DNA of 64,000 bases, from positions 186,001-250,000 of the forward strand of contig NZ_JAELXV010000001.1 of NCBI RefSeq assembly GCF_016427535.1, in the 5' to 3' direction. Positions 40,825-50,200 of the stretch are shown here, piece after piece. A program made the translations under genes and the position numbers. The stretch is from Hymenobacter sp. BT559. Lineage in GTDB: Bacteria; Bacteroidota; Bacteroidia; Cytophagales; Hymenobacteraceae. Position 1 is the first letter of the stretch; the number at the start of each line of letters is the position of its first letter. The notes under the pieces were generated by a model, which saw nothing but the letters and a program-made list of their open reading frames with translations, had not been told where the DNA came from and ran no database searches.

Positions 40825-43800
40825 TTAAAAAGAATACCGGGCGCCCAGCTGAATCTGGTAAGGCGTGCCGTTGCGGTTGGTCGTGCCCACGTTCTCATTC
40901 ACGCGGTAGGTGTAGCGGCGGGTGGCTTGGTCGAAACCGGTGGCCGTGAGCAGGTTTTGCTGCCCTAGGTTGTAGTTTACACCCCAGCTCTTGTTGAGCA
41001 GGTTGGCGAAGTTGAACGCGTCCACGCTTAGCGTGAAGGCCTGGGTTTTAAACGTTTTGAAGGTTTTTTGCAGGCGCACGTCGAAGGTGCCCGAGAATGG
41101 GTTCACGCCGCCGTTGCGCGCGGCGATGGTACCTAGGCTGCTGCGGATATAGTCCGCGGCGCGGTTGTCGGGGTTGGCCAGTACCTTCTGCATGGCGGCG
41201 GCCACGTTGGCGGGCGTGTTGGGGTTGCTGGGGTCAAACACGAAGGCCAGGTCGTTGTCGGTACCTGGGCCGCCCACGAAGTCGCCGTTGATGTCCGAAT
41301 CCACGGTGAGCGAGTAGCGCGTGCCGCCGATGCCCGTGAAGCGCCCGCTCAGCACGAAGCCCTTGAAGCTCGGCGAGGCGCCGAAAAATACCACTTTGTG
41401 CCGAAACTGGTTGTCGGAGTAGTTCAGCTCGCTCAGGTCGCGTGGGTCCGACTTGATGGGGCGGAACGTGGACGTATTGGCCACGTTGCCGTTATAGGAG
41501 GTGTTGTCGCGGGTCGAGTTCCAGGTGTAGCTGGCGTTGAAAAAGCCGTCCTTGGCGTAGCGCAGTTCGGCATCGGCCACCATCGTAAACTGCTGCACCT
41601 TGGCGCCATTGGTAAACTCTAAGGTGCGGCCCACCGACTGAGTTTTGCGGCCCAGCACGTTGTTGGTGATGCCGCCCGCCGTGATGGTATTGGCCGGCAC
41701 AAACACGCCGCGGCCGCCCTCGTTGTCGAGCGTGAAGTAGGGCTGGTCCACCAGGTTGCGGTCCAGGTACACGTAGTTGTTTTTGGTGTACGAGTACAGG
41801 AAATTTGCCCCCACCCGCAGCCAGCTGCTCACCACGCGGTTCAAGCTCAGGTTGGCCTTGTAGATGCTGGGCACCTGCAAGTTTTTGTCGTTCAGGTTGA
41901 TGGTCGATACGTAGGGCACGCCGGGCAGCAGGCCGGGCGCCGTGCTGGGGTCGGCGCGGTAGGCCGGAAAGTTGGGCCTAGGTACCGGGTTGGCGCCCGT
42001 CGAGGGGCGCGTCACGTCTACCGAGCCCACCAGCGTGCCGCTGTTTTGGATGTTGTTGACCTGCGCGTAGTTAACCGGGTTAGCCGAGAACACGCCGCCG
42101 CCCAGGCGGATGATGCTTTTACGCTCGCCCTTCACGTCCCAGGTCAGCTGCACGCGGGGCTGAATGTTGTTCCAGTCGGTGGGGTTGTTGTCGGTGCGCA
42201 GGCCTAGGGTCTCCTGCACCACGGGGTTGTAGGCGCCCGCCGTGAGGTAGCTAGTCAAGTCCCAGCGCAGGCCCACGATGGCCTCCACGTTGGGCAGCGG
42301 GTTGTACTGCATCTGCCCAAAGAGCGAGGTGTTGAGCACGTATTGCTGCACCGACGGGATGCCGCGCAACGGTACCTCACGGGCATAGCGTGACGGGTTC
42401 AAGTCGTTGAATTCCTTGAGGCTGTTGAACACAAAGCGCCCGTTTTGCTCGCTCGAAATGTAGGTGTCGAGGTAGGTCAGCGTGTTGTCGGTGCCGAAGG
42501 TGAAGTTGTAGCGGCCTCGGGTCCAATAGCTAGTGTTCACGAGCTGCACCTGGTTTTCGAGGTTGCGCTCGGGTGTGAAGCGCTGGCCGCCCAGTTGCAC
42601 CGAGGTGCTGCCCTGCCGGCCGTTGGGCAGCAGCGAGCGTACTGTCACAATGGCCCTAGGTATGTTGGCCGACGGCAACTGGTCGTTGGTGTCGTATTCG
42701 CGCTTTACGGTCTGGTACTGCACCTTCAACTCGTTCACGAAGGTGGGGCTGAGCTGCGAGCGCAGCGACAGCAACGTGCTGTTTTCGCGCGACTTAAAGT
42801 TGCCGTACACCTCGTAGAGGTTGATAGCCGAGTTGTCGTCGGTGCTGTTGGGGTTGTCGTAGTCGCTGTAGTTGTTGCGCAGCGTCAGGCGGTGGCGGTC
42901 GTTAATCTGCCAGTCGAGCCGGGCGAAAAAGGTATTGTTTATCGTCTTGCGGCCAAACTCCCCCGTTTGGGCGCCGCTGCCCACGCCGTATTTGGTACGC
43001 CCGATGGTCAGTACTGAGTCGAGTACTGCCCGGCTGATGCCCAGCGCGTTGGCGTCGGCATCTGACTTAATATCGGCAATGAAGAAGGGTGCCGACTGGT
43101 CCTGCCGGTCGAAGGCCGTGAAAAAGTGCAGCTTGTCTTTGATAATGGGGCCCCCCAGGCTAAAGCCTGCCTGGTTGGTCGTGAAAGTCTGGGTGCGCCG
43201 GTTGCCCCGGATGTCGTAGGGGCTGGCCAGGAAATCAGCCCGGTAGTAGTCAAAAATCGACCCCGTAAAGGTGTTGGTGCCCGACTTGGTCACGGCGCTG
43301 ATGGTGCCGCCGCCCTGCCGCCCTTGCGTCACGTCATACACGTTGGTGGCCACTTCAAACTCGCGGATGGCCTCCAGCGACAGCGAGTACGGCCCGTTGC
43401 CCACCGCGCCCGAAGTCAGGTTATTGCGGGCGCTCACCCCGTCGATGAGGTAGTTGGTAGAGGAGGCCAGCTGCCCGCTCAGGCTGCCGCCGTTGGAGGT
43501 CGGTGCCAGCGATGCCAAGTTGGTAAAGCTGCGGTTGAGCACCGGAATCTCCCGGATGGTCTGGTCCGTGATAGCCGTGCTGCTGCCCAGGCGGTCGATG
43601 CGGCTGTTGAGGGCATTGCCCTTCACTACCACTTCCGTTAGGCCCACGCTGGCGGGGGCCAGGGTGAAGTCCACGGCCAGCTGGTCGCCTAGGTTCAGCG
43701 CCAAGTCATTTTTTACCTGCGTGCCCGAGCCCACAAAGCTGGCCCGCACGGTGTAGGGCCGGCCCAGCGGCAATTGCCGCAGGCGGTAGCGCCCGTCTAC

Positions 43801-43983
43801 GCCGGTCACGGTAGAGGTCTGAAAGCCGGTGGCTTCATTACGCACTACTACTACCACGCCCGGCAAGGTTTCGCCCTTTTCGTCTACCACACGCCCCGCA
43901 ATAGAGGCGTCGGTAGACTGGCCAAAACCAGTATAAATACTTGTTATCCAAAAAAGGATTAAAAGAAGAAAACGTTGGCCCAT
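40825..43983 (-). CDS. TonB-dependent receptor (large, carboxypeptidase-regulatory type)
   Basis: A 1052-residue outer-membrane receptor. After a signal peptide (LLLILFWITSIYTGFGQ) comes the carboxypeptidase-regulatory domain (SIAGRVVDEKGETLPGVVVVV), the plug (RSFTNLASLAPTSNGGSLSG, NNLTSGAVGNGPYSLSLEAI, RQGGGTISAVTKSGTNTFTG, the usual OmpA/Oar-like pattern), and a long beta-barrel ending QIQLGARYSF with the outer-membrane C-terminal aromatic. This is the Oar-like group. The ligand is unknown; the downstream phosphodiesterase suggests a phosphorylated compound. A CAAAGGTG box at 44008 is one base off a -7 element for it. Confidence 0.88.
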   Translation of the reverse strand: MGQRFLLLILFWITSIYTGFGQSTDASIAGRVVDEKGETLPGVVVVVRNEATGFQTSTVTGVDGRYRLRQLPLGRPYTVRASFVGSGTQVKNDLALNLGDQLAVDFTLAPASVGLTEVVVKGNALNSRIDRLGSSTAITDQTIREIPVLNRSFTNLASLAPTSNGGSLSGQLASSTNYLIDGVSARNNLTSGAVGNGPYSLSLEAIREFEVATNVYDVTQGRQGGGTISAVTKSGTNTFTGSIFDYYRADFLASPYDIRGNRRTQTFTTNQAGFSLGGPIIKDKLHFFTAFDRQDQSAPFFIADIKSDADANALGISRAVLDSVLTIGRTKYGVGSGAQTGEFGRKTINNTFFARLDWQINDRHRLTLRNNYSDYDNPNSTDDNSAINLYEVYGNFKSRENSTLLSLRSQLSPTFVNELKVQYQTVKREYDTNDQLPSANIPRAIVTVRSLLPNGRQGSTSVQLGGQRFTPERNLENQVQLVNTSYWTRGRYNFTFGTDNTLTYLDTYISSEQNGRFVFNSLKEFNDLNPSRYAREVPLRGIPSVQQYVLNTSLFGQMQYNPLPNVEAIVGLRWDLTSYLTAGAYNPVVQETLGLRTDNNPTDWNNIQPRVQLTWDVKGERKSIIRLGGGVFSANPVNYAQVNNIQNSGTLVGSVDVTRPSTGANPVPRPNFPAYRADPSTAPGLLPGVPYVSTINLNDKNLQVPSIYKANLSLNRVVSSWLRVGANFLYSYTKNNYVYLDRNLVDQPYFTLDNEGGRGVFVPANTITAGGITNNVLGRKTQSVGRTLEFTNGAKVQQFTMVADAELRYAKDGFFNASYTWNSTRDNTSYNGNVANTSTFRPIKSDPRDLSELNYSDNQFRHKVVFFGASPSFKGFVLSGRFTGIGGTRYSLTVDSDINGDFVGGPGTDNDLAFVFDPSNPNTPANVAAAMQKVLANPDNRAADYIRSSLGTIAARNGGVNPFSGTFDVRLQKTFKTFKTQAFTLSVDAFNFANLLNKSWGVNYNLGQQNLLTATGFDQATRRYTYRVNENVGTTNRNGTPYQIQLGARYSF

Positions 43984-44150
43984 ATTCAGAAAGGGTGAAT
44001 GAGGGCGCAAAGGTGAACGGGGGGTGTTAAGGCATTGTCACGGCTAGAAAGGCGGGGCGTTATCTTTAGGAAATAGTAAGTTGGCTTAGGCCGATAAATA
44101 GGCTTTTCGGCAGAACTAGGGCTGCTCATGTTATCCTTAGGTCATTAAAC

Positions 44151-44189
44151 AAAAAGGGACGCAACCCCGCCGGGCTACGTCCCCTCTTT
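44151..44189 (-). terminator. Terminator after slipin gene
   Basis: GGGACG (44156-44161) pairs with CGTCCC (44178-44183), flanked by an A-run and a short T-run. It follows the slipin stop on the minus strand. Confidence 0.5.
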
Positions 44190-44213
44190 CGCTACCAGCT
44201 ACCCAAAAGCGAC

Positions 44214-44984
44214 CTAGGCGGCCGGCTTTTCGCCTTGGCTCACCAGCTGCGTCAGGCTCTTGGCAGCCTGCGTAAACTCGGAGGGGATAAGCACCACCGT
44301 AGTGGTGTTATTGTCGATGCCGATTTCGGATAGCATCTGCATGCGGCGCAGCTCCAGGGCAATGGGGCTTTCCTCCATCTGCTTGGCGCCCTGCGTGAGC
44401 TTGATGCTGGCCTCTAGCTCGGCCTCGGCCTTGATGATGCGGGCGCGCTTCTCCCGAATGGCCTCCGCCTCGCGGGCCATCGCCCGCTGCATCGACTCGG
44501 GTATCTCCACGTCCTTGATTTCGACCAATTCAATCTTAACGCCCCAGGCCTCGGTGGCGGTGTCCACTATTTGCAGCAGGGCCCCATTTATCTGGGCACG
44601 CTCGCGCAGCACCTCGTCGAGCTGGTGCTGGCCGATGATATTGCGCAGCGCCGTGACCGAAAGCTGGTAAACCGCCTTGTTGTAATCGGCCACCTTAATC
44701 ACCGCATCGGCTGGGTTCAGCACCTTAAACCACAGCACGGCATTGACCTTGATGGTCACGCTGTCCTTGGTAATCGTTTCCTGCTGCTCCAGCTCCACAG
44801 TCTTAGTGCGCATATCAATTGTTTGCTGGCGCTCGATAAGCGGAATGAGCCAGTACAGGCCCGGCCCCCGCGTGCTAGTGTAGCGCCCCAGTCGAAACAC
44901 AATGGCCCGCTGGTATTCCTGCGCAATGCGCAAGCTGCTCACCAACAGTAGAAAAGCGACGAAAAGCAGAATGGGCAATGCCAT
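44214..44984 (-). CDS. Slipin (stomatin/prohibitin-like SPFH protein)
   Basis: A 256-residue protein with one N-terminal membrane helix (LPILLFVAFLLLVSSLRI) and the SPFH/Band 7 domain (AIVFRLGRYTSTRGPGLYWLIPLIE, DSVTIKVNAVLWFKVLNPADAV, LRNIIGQHQLDEVLRERAQIN). A coiled-coil (REAEAIREKRARIIKAEAELEAS) follows, and the tail has NTTTVVLIPSEF. Slipins assemble as ring-like scaffolds in the membrane and are often paired with an NfeD protein; no NfeD is adjacent here. It stands between two palindromes and is likely monocistronic. Confidence 0.9.
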   Translation of the reverse strand: MALPILLFVAFLLLVSSLRIAQEYQRAIVFRLGRYTSTRGPGLYWLIPLIERQQTIDMRTKTVELEQQETITKDSVTIKVNAVLWFKVLNPADAVIKVADYNKAVYQLSVTALRNIIGQHQLDEVLRERAQINGALLQIVDTATEAWGVKIELVEIKDVEIPESMQRAMAREAEAIREKRARIIKAEAELEASIKLTQGAKQMEESPIALELRRMQMLSEIGIDNNTTTVVLIPSEFTQAAKSLTQLVSQGEKPAA

Positions 44985-45091
44985 GACCTAGGGGATTGAA
45001 AAGTGTGCGGGGTGTATCGCTGGGCGGGGCTGTTTATTACACCTAGGTCGAGGTTAAAGGCGTTAGTGCGTTAGGGCTCGCCAATCGTGTG

Positions 45092-45207
45092 ACCCCACCC
45101 CCGGCCCCTCCCCTCCGGGAGAGGGGAGCCAACCGCAAGCAGACGTGAGCGGACGTTAGTAGTCGTCAGGCTCCCCTCTCCCGGAGGGGAGGGGCCGGGG
45201 GTGGGGT
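45092..45207. repeat. 39-bp-arm GC-rich palindrome, copy 3
   Basis: Perfect 39-bp arms (45092-45130 and 45169-45207), beginning ACCCCACCCCCGGCCCCTCC. It lies just past the stop of the GH39 gene, between it and the slipin gene, and marks the left edge of the xylan locus. Confidence 0.92.
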
Positions 45208-45253
45208 AATACGCCAGGGTAGCAAATCAACGTACCCTATGACCACTCACCCA

Positions 45254-46978
45254 CTACCAACTCAGGCGCAACAACGACACGCCCTGACGTGGCAATGACA
45301 CATGCAACACCGCCCGCCCCTGCTGCGTGCTCACCCAGGTCGGCGACGTGAGCAGCGCCAGCTGCCCGGCCTGCGCCAGCGCGGCTTGCTGCGCCGCTGT
45401 GGGTGACTGCGGCGAGCCCATACCTTGCCACACCGCGTAGGAGTTGCTATGCTCCTGGTCGATGCGGTAGTGCTGCACCAGCGCCTGGCCGGCGGGCAGG
45501 CCTTGCAAGGTCAGGTCGAGGTCGGCGGCGGGGGCGGGCAGGTCGTCGTTGTGGTAGTTCCAGAGCAGCACGGCGGCCGAGTGGCCGTCGGCCGCCAGTG
45601 TGGCCATCGCGCCGATGTCCGGGCGCTGGTTTTGGGCCTGGTTCAGTATTTCGGCCATGCTCATGGCCTGGGGGTTAGCCACGGCCACGCGCTGGCCGCC
45701 CATCATGCCTAGCATCCGAAACACGTTAAGCACGGGTTTATCGACGCCGTTGGTGGCTAGGTCACGGAAGCCAGCAAACCACGGTTGGTTTTCAAACTCA
45801 AACGACCAGCTCACGGCACCTAGCAGGTTGACTTGGTTTTGCTCGGCCAGGGTGTAGAGGCGGGCGTAGGCGGCGGCGGTGTAGCTCGAAAACATGGTTC
45901 CGTTGCGGTAGGCGTTGTCGGGGTTGGTTTGCACGCCGCAGGCGGCGCAGCCCTCCGGGTCGTTTTCACCTAGGATGATGGGCAACTGGCGCAGCTCGGG
46001 GTACGAGGCCACGATGGCGAGGCCCGTCTGGATGTCCTTCATCTGGGTGGCCATGTTCATGCGCACGTGTCCGTTGGTCAGCTTGGGCGCGCCCTTGGCG
46101 TGGAAGGTCACGAAGTCGAGCCGTGTGCCTTTTTTACCGGTCACGTAGTTGGTGCCGCGTACGCAGTGGTCTAGGAAGCTCTTTAGAAAGTCGGCGGCCT
46201 TGTCCCAGCCGGGGCCGGTGGTTTCGGGGCCACCTAGGCTGGCGGCGGGCAGGGCGCGGTGCACAGCGGCTTCCGAGTAGTCAAACAGCTTCTGGTACTC
46301 CTCGGGCGTGCCCTTCCAGTAGCCGATGTTGGGCTCGTTCCAGAGCTCCCAGCGCCAGGTTTTTACTTCGGCCTCGCCATAGCGGGCCACGCTGTGCTTT
46401 ACCCACTGGTACACCAGTTCGCCCCACTTGGCGTAGTCTTTGGGCGGGTAGGCCCAGCCGGTGTAGATGTCGTTATAGTTGTCGCCGGGCTTCCAGTGGT
46501 GGCGGTAGGGCGTAGGGTGGCTACTCAGCGCCTCAGGCATAAAACCCAGCTGGGCGATGGGTTTCATGCCGCGCTTGATGTAGCTGTCCATTATCTGGTC
46601 CACGATTTTCCAATCGTACACTGGCCGGCCTTTCTTATCTTCAGTGTAAGCGTTGGTCGAGCCCCATTTGAAGGCGGCAGTGCCGTCGCCGGTGGTCAGC
46701 ATGTTGTGCACGCGCACGTATACCGGGACCGGACTCAGGGCCGCTAGCTCGGTGAGCAGCTGCTGCCCGTCTTTCATGGTGGTGTAGTTGGGCTCGTCGT
46801 AGCCGAAGTAGGCCCACAGCGGCTGCATGGTACCCTGCGGCTTGGCAAAATCGACGGTGATGGGCACGGGTCCCGCGGGCGTGGGCTGCGCCCAGCTAGG
46901 AGTACCTAGAGCTACTGCCCCGGCGAAAATGCTTGCCCAACGGCGAAGAGTAGATGCGGTAAAAGACCAAAAAGGCAT
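45254..46978 (-). CDS. GH39 beta-xylosidase-like enzyme, exported
   Basis: A 574-residue secreted glycoside hydrolase of clan GH-A. A signal peptide ends near TPSWAQ, followed by the barrel. The acid/base is Glu215 in WRWELWNEPNIGYW and the nucleophile is Glu338 in IILGENDPEGC. Other family marks are PLWAYFGYDEPNY and YVRVHNMLTTG near the N-terminus. GH39 enzymes release xylose from xylo-oligosaccharides or act on related beta-xylosides. It is the leftmost gene of the locus and is read away from the CE15 gene, with a 308-base gap containing a palindrome and the CE15 terminator. Confidence 0.85.
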   Translation of the reverse strand: MPFWSFTASTLRRWASIFAGAVALGTPSWAQPTPAGPVPITVDFAKPQGTMQPLWAYFGYDEPNYTTMKDGQQLLTELAALSPVPVYVRVHNMLTTGDGTAAFKWGSTNAYTEDKKGRPVYDWKIVDQIMDSYIKRGMKPIAQLGFMPEALSSHPTPYRHHWKPGDNYNDIYTGWAYPPKDYAKWGELVYQWVKHSVARYGEAEVKTWRWELWNEPNIGYWKGTPEEYQKLFDYSEAAVHRALPAASLGGPETTGPGWDKAADFLKSFLDHCVRGTNYVTGKKGTRLDFVTFHAKGAPKLTNGHVRMNMATQMKDIQTGLAIVASYPELRQLPIILGENDPEGCAACGVQTNPDNAYRNGTMFSSYTAAAYARLYTLAEQNQVNLLGAVSWSFEFENQPWFAGFRDLATNGVDKPVLNVFRMLGMMGGQRVAVANPQAMSMAEILNQAQNQRPDIGAMATLAADGHSAAVLLWNYHNDDLPAPAADLDLTLQGLPAGQALVQHYRIDQEHSNSYAVWQGMGSPQSPTAAQQAALAQAGQLALLTSPTWVSTQQGRAVLHVSLPRQGVSLLRLSW

Positions 46979-47096
46979 AAGGAGAGAAGCAATAGGGTAG
47001 GAGGCCGTAAGGTAGGGCGCTTTCGCCCCAAACTGGCGCCAGCCAGCACCTAGGGCCTGCTACTTCCGCTAAAAGCGGTTTGAGTTGGCAAGCGTC

Positions 47097-47179
47097 TGTC
47101 CTAGCAAGCGCAGCGAAGCAATCGCATCAGAACGACTGCGCTGAATAGGGGCGATTGCTTCGCTGCGCTCGCAAGGACA
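47097..47179. repeat. Intergenic palindrome, GCGCAGCGAAGCA family, copy 2
   Basis: The 29-bp arms (47097-47125 and 47151-47179) pair with two mismatches. The core GCGCAGCGAAGCA is shared with the element at 18036-18131. It lies between the GH39 and CE15 genes. Confidence 0.85.
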
Positions 47180-47235
47180 AGCGAATTTTGACCTTCTACT
47201 TAATCTACAGGGGCAGCATACAAGCCCTAAAAAAC

Positions 47236-47270
47236 AAAAAGGAGGCTGCTCAGCGAGCAGCCTCCTTTTT
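47236..47270 (-). terminator. Terminator after CE15 gene
   Basis: A perfect 15-bp stem AAAAAGGAGGCTGCT / AGCAGCCTCCTTTTT with a 5-base loop, 17 bases past the stop. Confidence 0.85.
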
Positions 47271-47286
47271 CAAAATTTGAACAGCC

Positions 47287-50200
47287 TTAGTGGCTGATAG
47301 CGATACGCTTGGTCAGCGTTTTGCCCGCGAGCACTAGCCGGCACTCGTAGAGGCCGTTGGCTAGGCGCTGGGCGGCCAGCGGCAGCTGGTAGGCGCGGCC
47401 ATTTTCTACGGTGTCGTTGTAGAGGGTGGCTACCAATTGGCCCAGCGGGTTGTAGAGCTGTACCAGCGCCCGCCCGGCCTCTGCTGCCCGAAACTGCACG
47501 GTAGCGGTCGAAGCCACAGGGTTGGGGAAGGCTTCTAACGATGTGCCCTGGCCGGCGCCATCGGAGGGAGCAGCGCCGGGCGCGGCGGCGTTTGCGGTGC
47601 GTGCCGCAGCCGACCGAGTGCCCGGCTCAGCGCCGTATACCAACTGGCCCTTGTAGTAGAGCGTCATGTGGTCGTTGTACGTATACTCCCACGGCGCGCG
47701 GTACGACCAGTCGTTGTCTTCCACGAAGTTGGTCCAATCTTTCTTGGCCAGGCGAAAGCGCACGTCGCCAGTGCTGCTGAGTGGGTAGAGCTTCCCTAGA
47801 TTCAGCCCAAAGCCTACTTCGAAGTAGAGCTGGTTGCCCTGCTGCCCTACCACGCCGCCCACATTGTTGGTACCCACCTGCGCCCAGTCAAACCAGTGGT
47901 TGATGCTGGTCGAGCCATCGGGGGTAAACCAGTAGCGCACCCGCAGCGCGGGGTAGTCGACGGGCACGTTGCCCACGTTTTGCACATTGAAGTACGTGCT
48001 GATGGTATTGCCACGCGAGTAGCCATTGCGGTTCTGCGACAGCACCTCAAACGCCATAATCGAGTCTATGACCTCTGGCTCGTTTCCCCAGACCAGGCGC
48101 CCGTTGCGATACACCGTGATGCGCTCGTTGGGCGCGTAGTTCCACGAGTTGTAGCGGTACGACCAGTCGGTGCTCTCGCCTAGGTCACCGTAGGCGTTGT
48201 TGTGGAAGCGCGAGCGGATTTCACCCGAGCTGCTGCCCCCCGCCAGCTGGCCTAGGCTGGCAGCGAAGGAGTATTCCACATAGCCGTAGGCGTCGTGGTG
48301 CGGCTTGGGGAGCTCCACGTACCGCGTGCGGATGTTGCTGGCTCCTAAGGCTGCCCAGTCCACGTTGGTGGCCAGGCCGCTGTAGTTTTCTGCTGTAAGC
48401 CAATAGCGTACCGTTAGCTCGCTGTAGGCCACGGCGGCCGGCCCTAGGTTGTCGAGGCGCAGCGTGGGCTTGATAAGCTGCCCGTGGGGGCGGCTGTCGT
48501 CCCCGTCTTTGTACTGCACTTGCAGCCGCAGCGGGGCCACGGTCAGCGTTTGGCTCACGGCCGGGGCCGCGGCGTAGGTAGCATTGCCGGCCTGCCGGGC
48601 CGTAATGGTGGTGGTGCCGGCCCGGCGCACTCGCAGCACACCATTGGTCACGGTGGCCACGGTAGTGTCGGAGCTGGTGTAGGTAAGGGGCAAGCCCGAG
48701 CTAGCCGTGGCCGTAAGCGTTAGGTCGCGGTCGCCAACGAGGGCGGCCGGCAGCGCCCCAAAGCTGATGGTTTGCTGGGTTTTGCAGTTGTCGGCGTCGG
48801 CCCCTTTACCCGTGATAGTGGCTTTGGTGGTTGTCACCAGCAGTTTATCCAGCTTGGCATTGCCGCCGGCGTTGTAGGCCACGGTGAGCGTGTGCGGCCC
48901 TACCCCTAGGGCGGCTTCCCGGAGCTTCACCCAGCGCCAGCCCTCGGCGCTCACCTCCTTCAAGCTGGCATCGTCGATGTAATAGGTATTGGCCGCCTGC
49001 CCCATGTCAAACAGGAAAGTGGTCGAAGCCAGCGTGGCCGTGATAGTCCACGACACCTGCTGCCAGGCGGTGCCAATGGCCTGGTCGCCCTGGTACTGCG
49101 CGCCCGAGGGCCCGGTCGACAGCCGGATGGAGCCGCCCGGGGCCGCCGCCCGTACCCAATACGAAATAGTATATCGCTTGCCGATGGTAGTTGGAAACGC
49201 CGCGCTCGACACCTGCACCTGCCACTGGGCGCCGGGCCGGGGGTTTACCACCTTCAAGGAGCCGCTGCCGGTGTGGGCCTCGGCCGCCACCGTATTGGCC
49301 GTAATGGTAGCGCCGCCGCCATTCAGCGTAGTCCAGTCGGTCCGCCCATTTTCAAAGCCGGGGTTAGCCAATAGCTGGCTGCTTACGGGTTGAAACGGCT
49401 CGTTATCCAGCTTCATCCAGTAGCTGTAGTCTTCGCCCGCGGGCACGTTGAGCCGCGCCAGGAGGCTGTAAGTAGCCGCACTGTCGATGGTGAAAGGCAT
49501 GGTGAGGTAGGCGGCGGGCGCGGTAGGGGCCGCCGCAGTGCTGCTCATCCCGGTTTTTGCCTTTACATAAGCACCGTGCGCTGCCGAGGTGTCGGCCACT
49601 ACCTCCCAGTTGGCGCCTACCGTGGCGCACTCGGCTTCGAGCCAGATTCTTTTGCCCAGCGGCTCGGGCGGCAGCGGCGGCAACACGGGCGTATTGGTGC
49701 CCCACCACTTATACCAGCGCTGGTAGTCTACCGTGGGGTAGGGGTGCACAGTGATGTTGGTGTTGGCGCTTAGGTTACCCAGCAAAAACCTGTCAACGAA
49801 GGCTTCCACGGCTGGCTGCTGGCTAGCGGGTATGGCGCAGTGGTTGTGCCCTCCATCGATATAAAACCCAAACCGGTCGCCGATGCCAAACTGCTTCCAG
49901 ACCTCGTGCGCGGCCCGCGCCGATACATAGGCCGACGGGTTAGCCAGCCACTCAAAGTCGGTGTTACCCGTCACAAGCAGCGCCCGGGGTGCTATCATGG
50001 CCATCAGCTCGTGGTGGTCGTGCGGCAGCTTGGCCACGTTGGCGCCGGCAAACTGCTTCATGTCGTCCTTAAACCAGCTGTAGTCTGTGGCGCCGAGGTT
50101 TTCCACGCCGCCTAGGGTTTCCGACACGCGCCAGGCGGGCGCGCCCCCACCGCCCGATTCCTGCGCAATAGTGAGGGCAATGCGCTCATCCATGGCTCCC

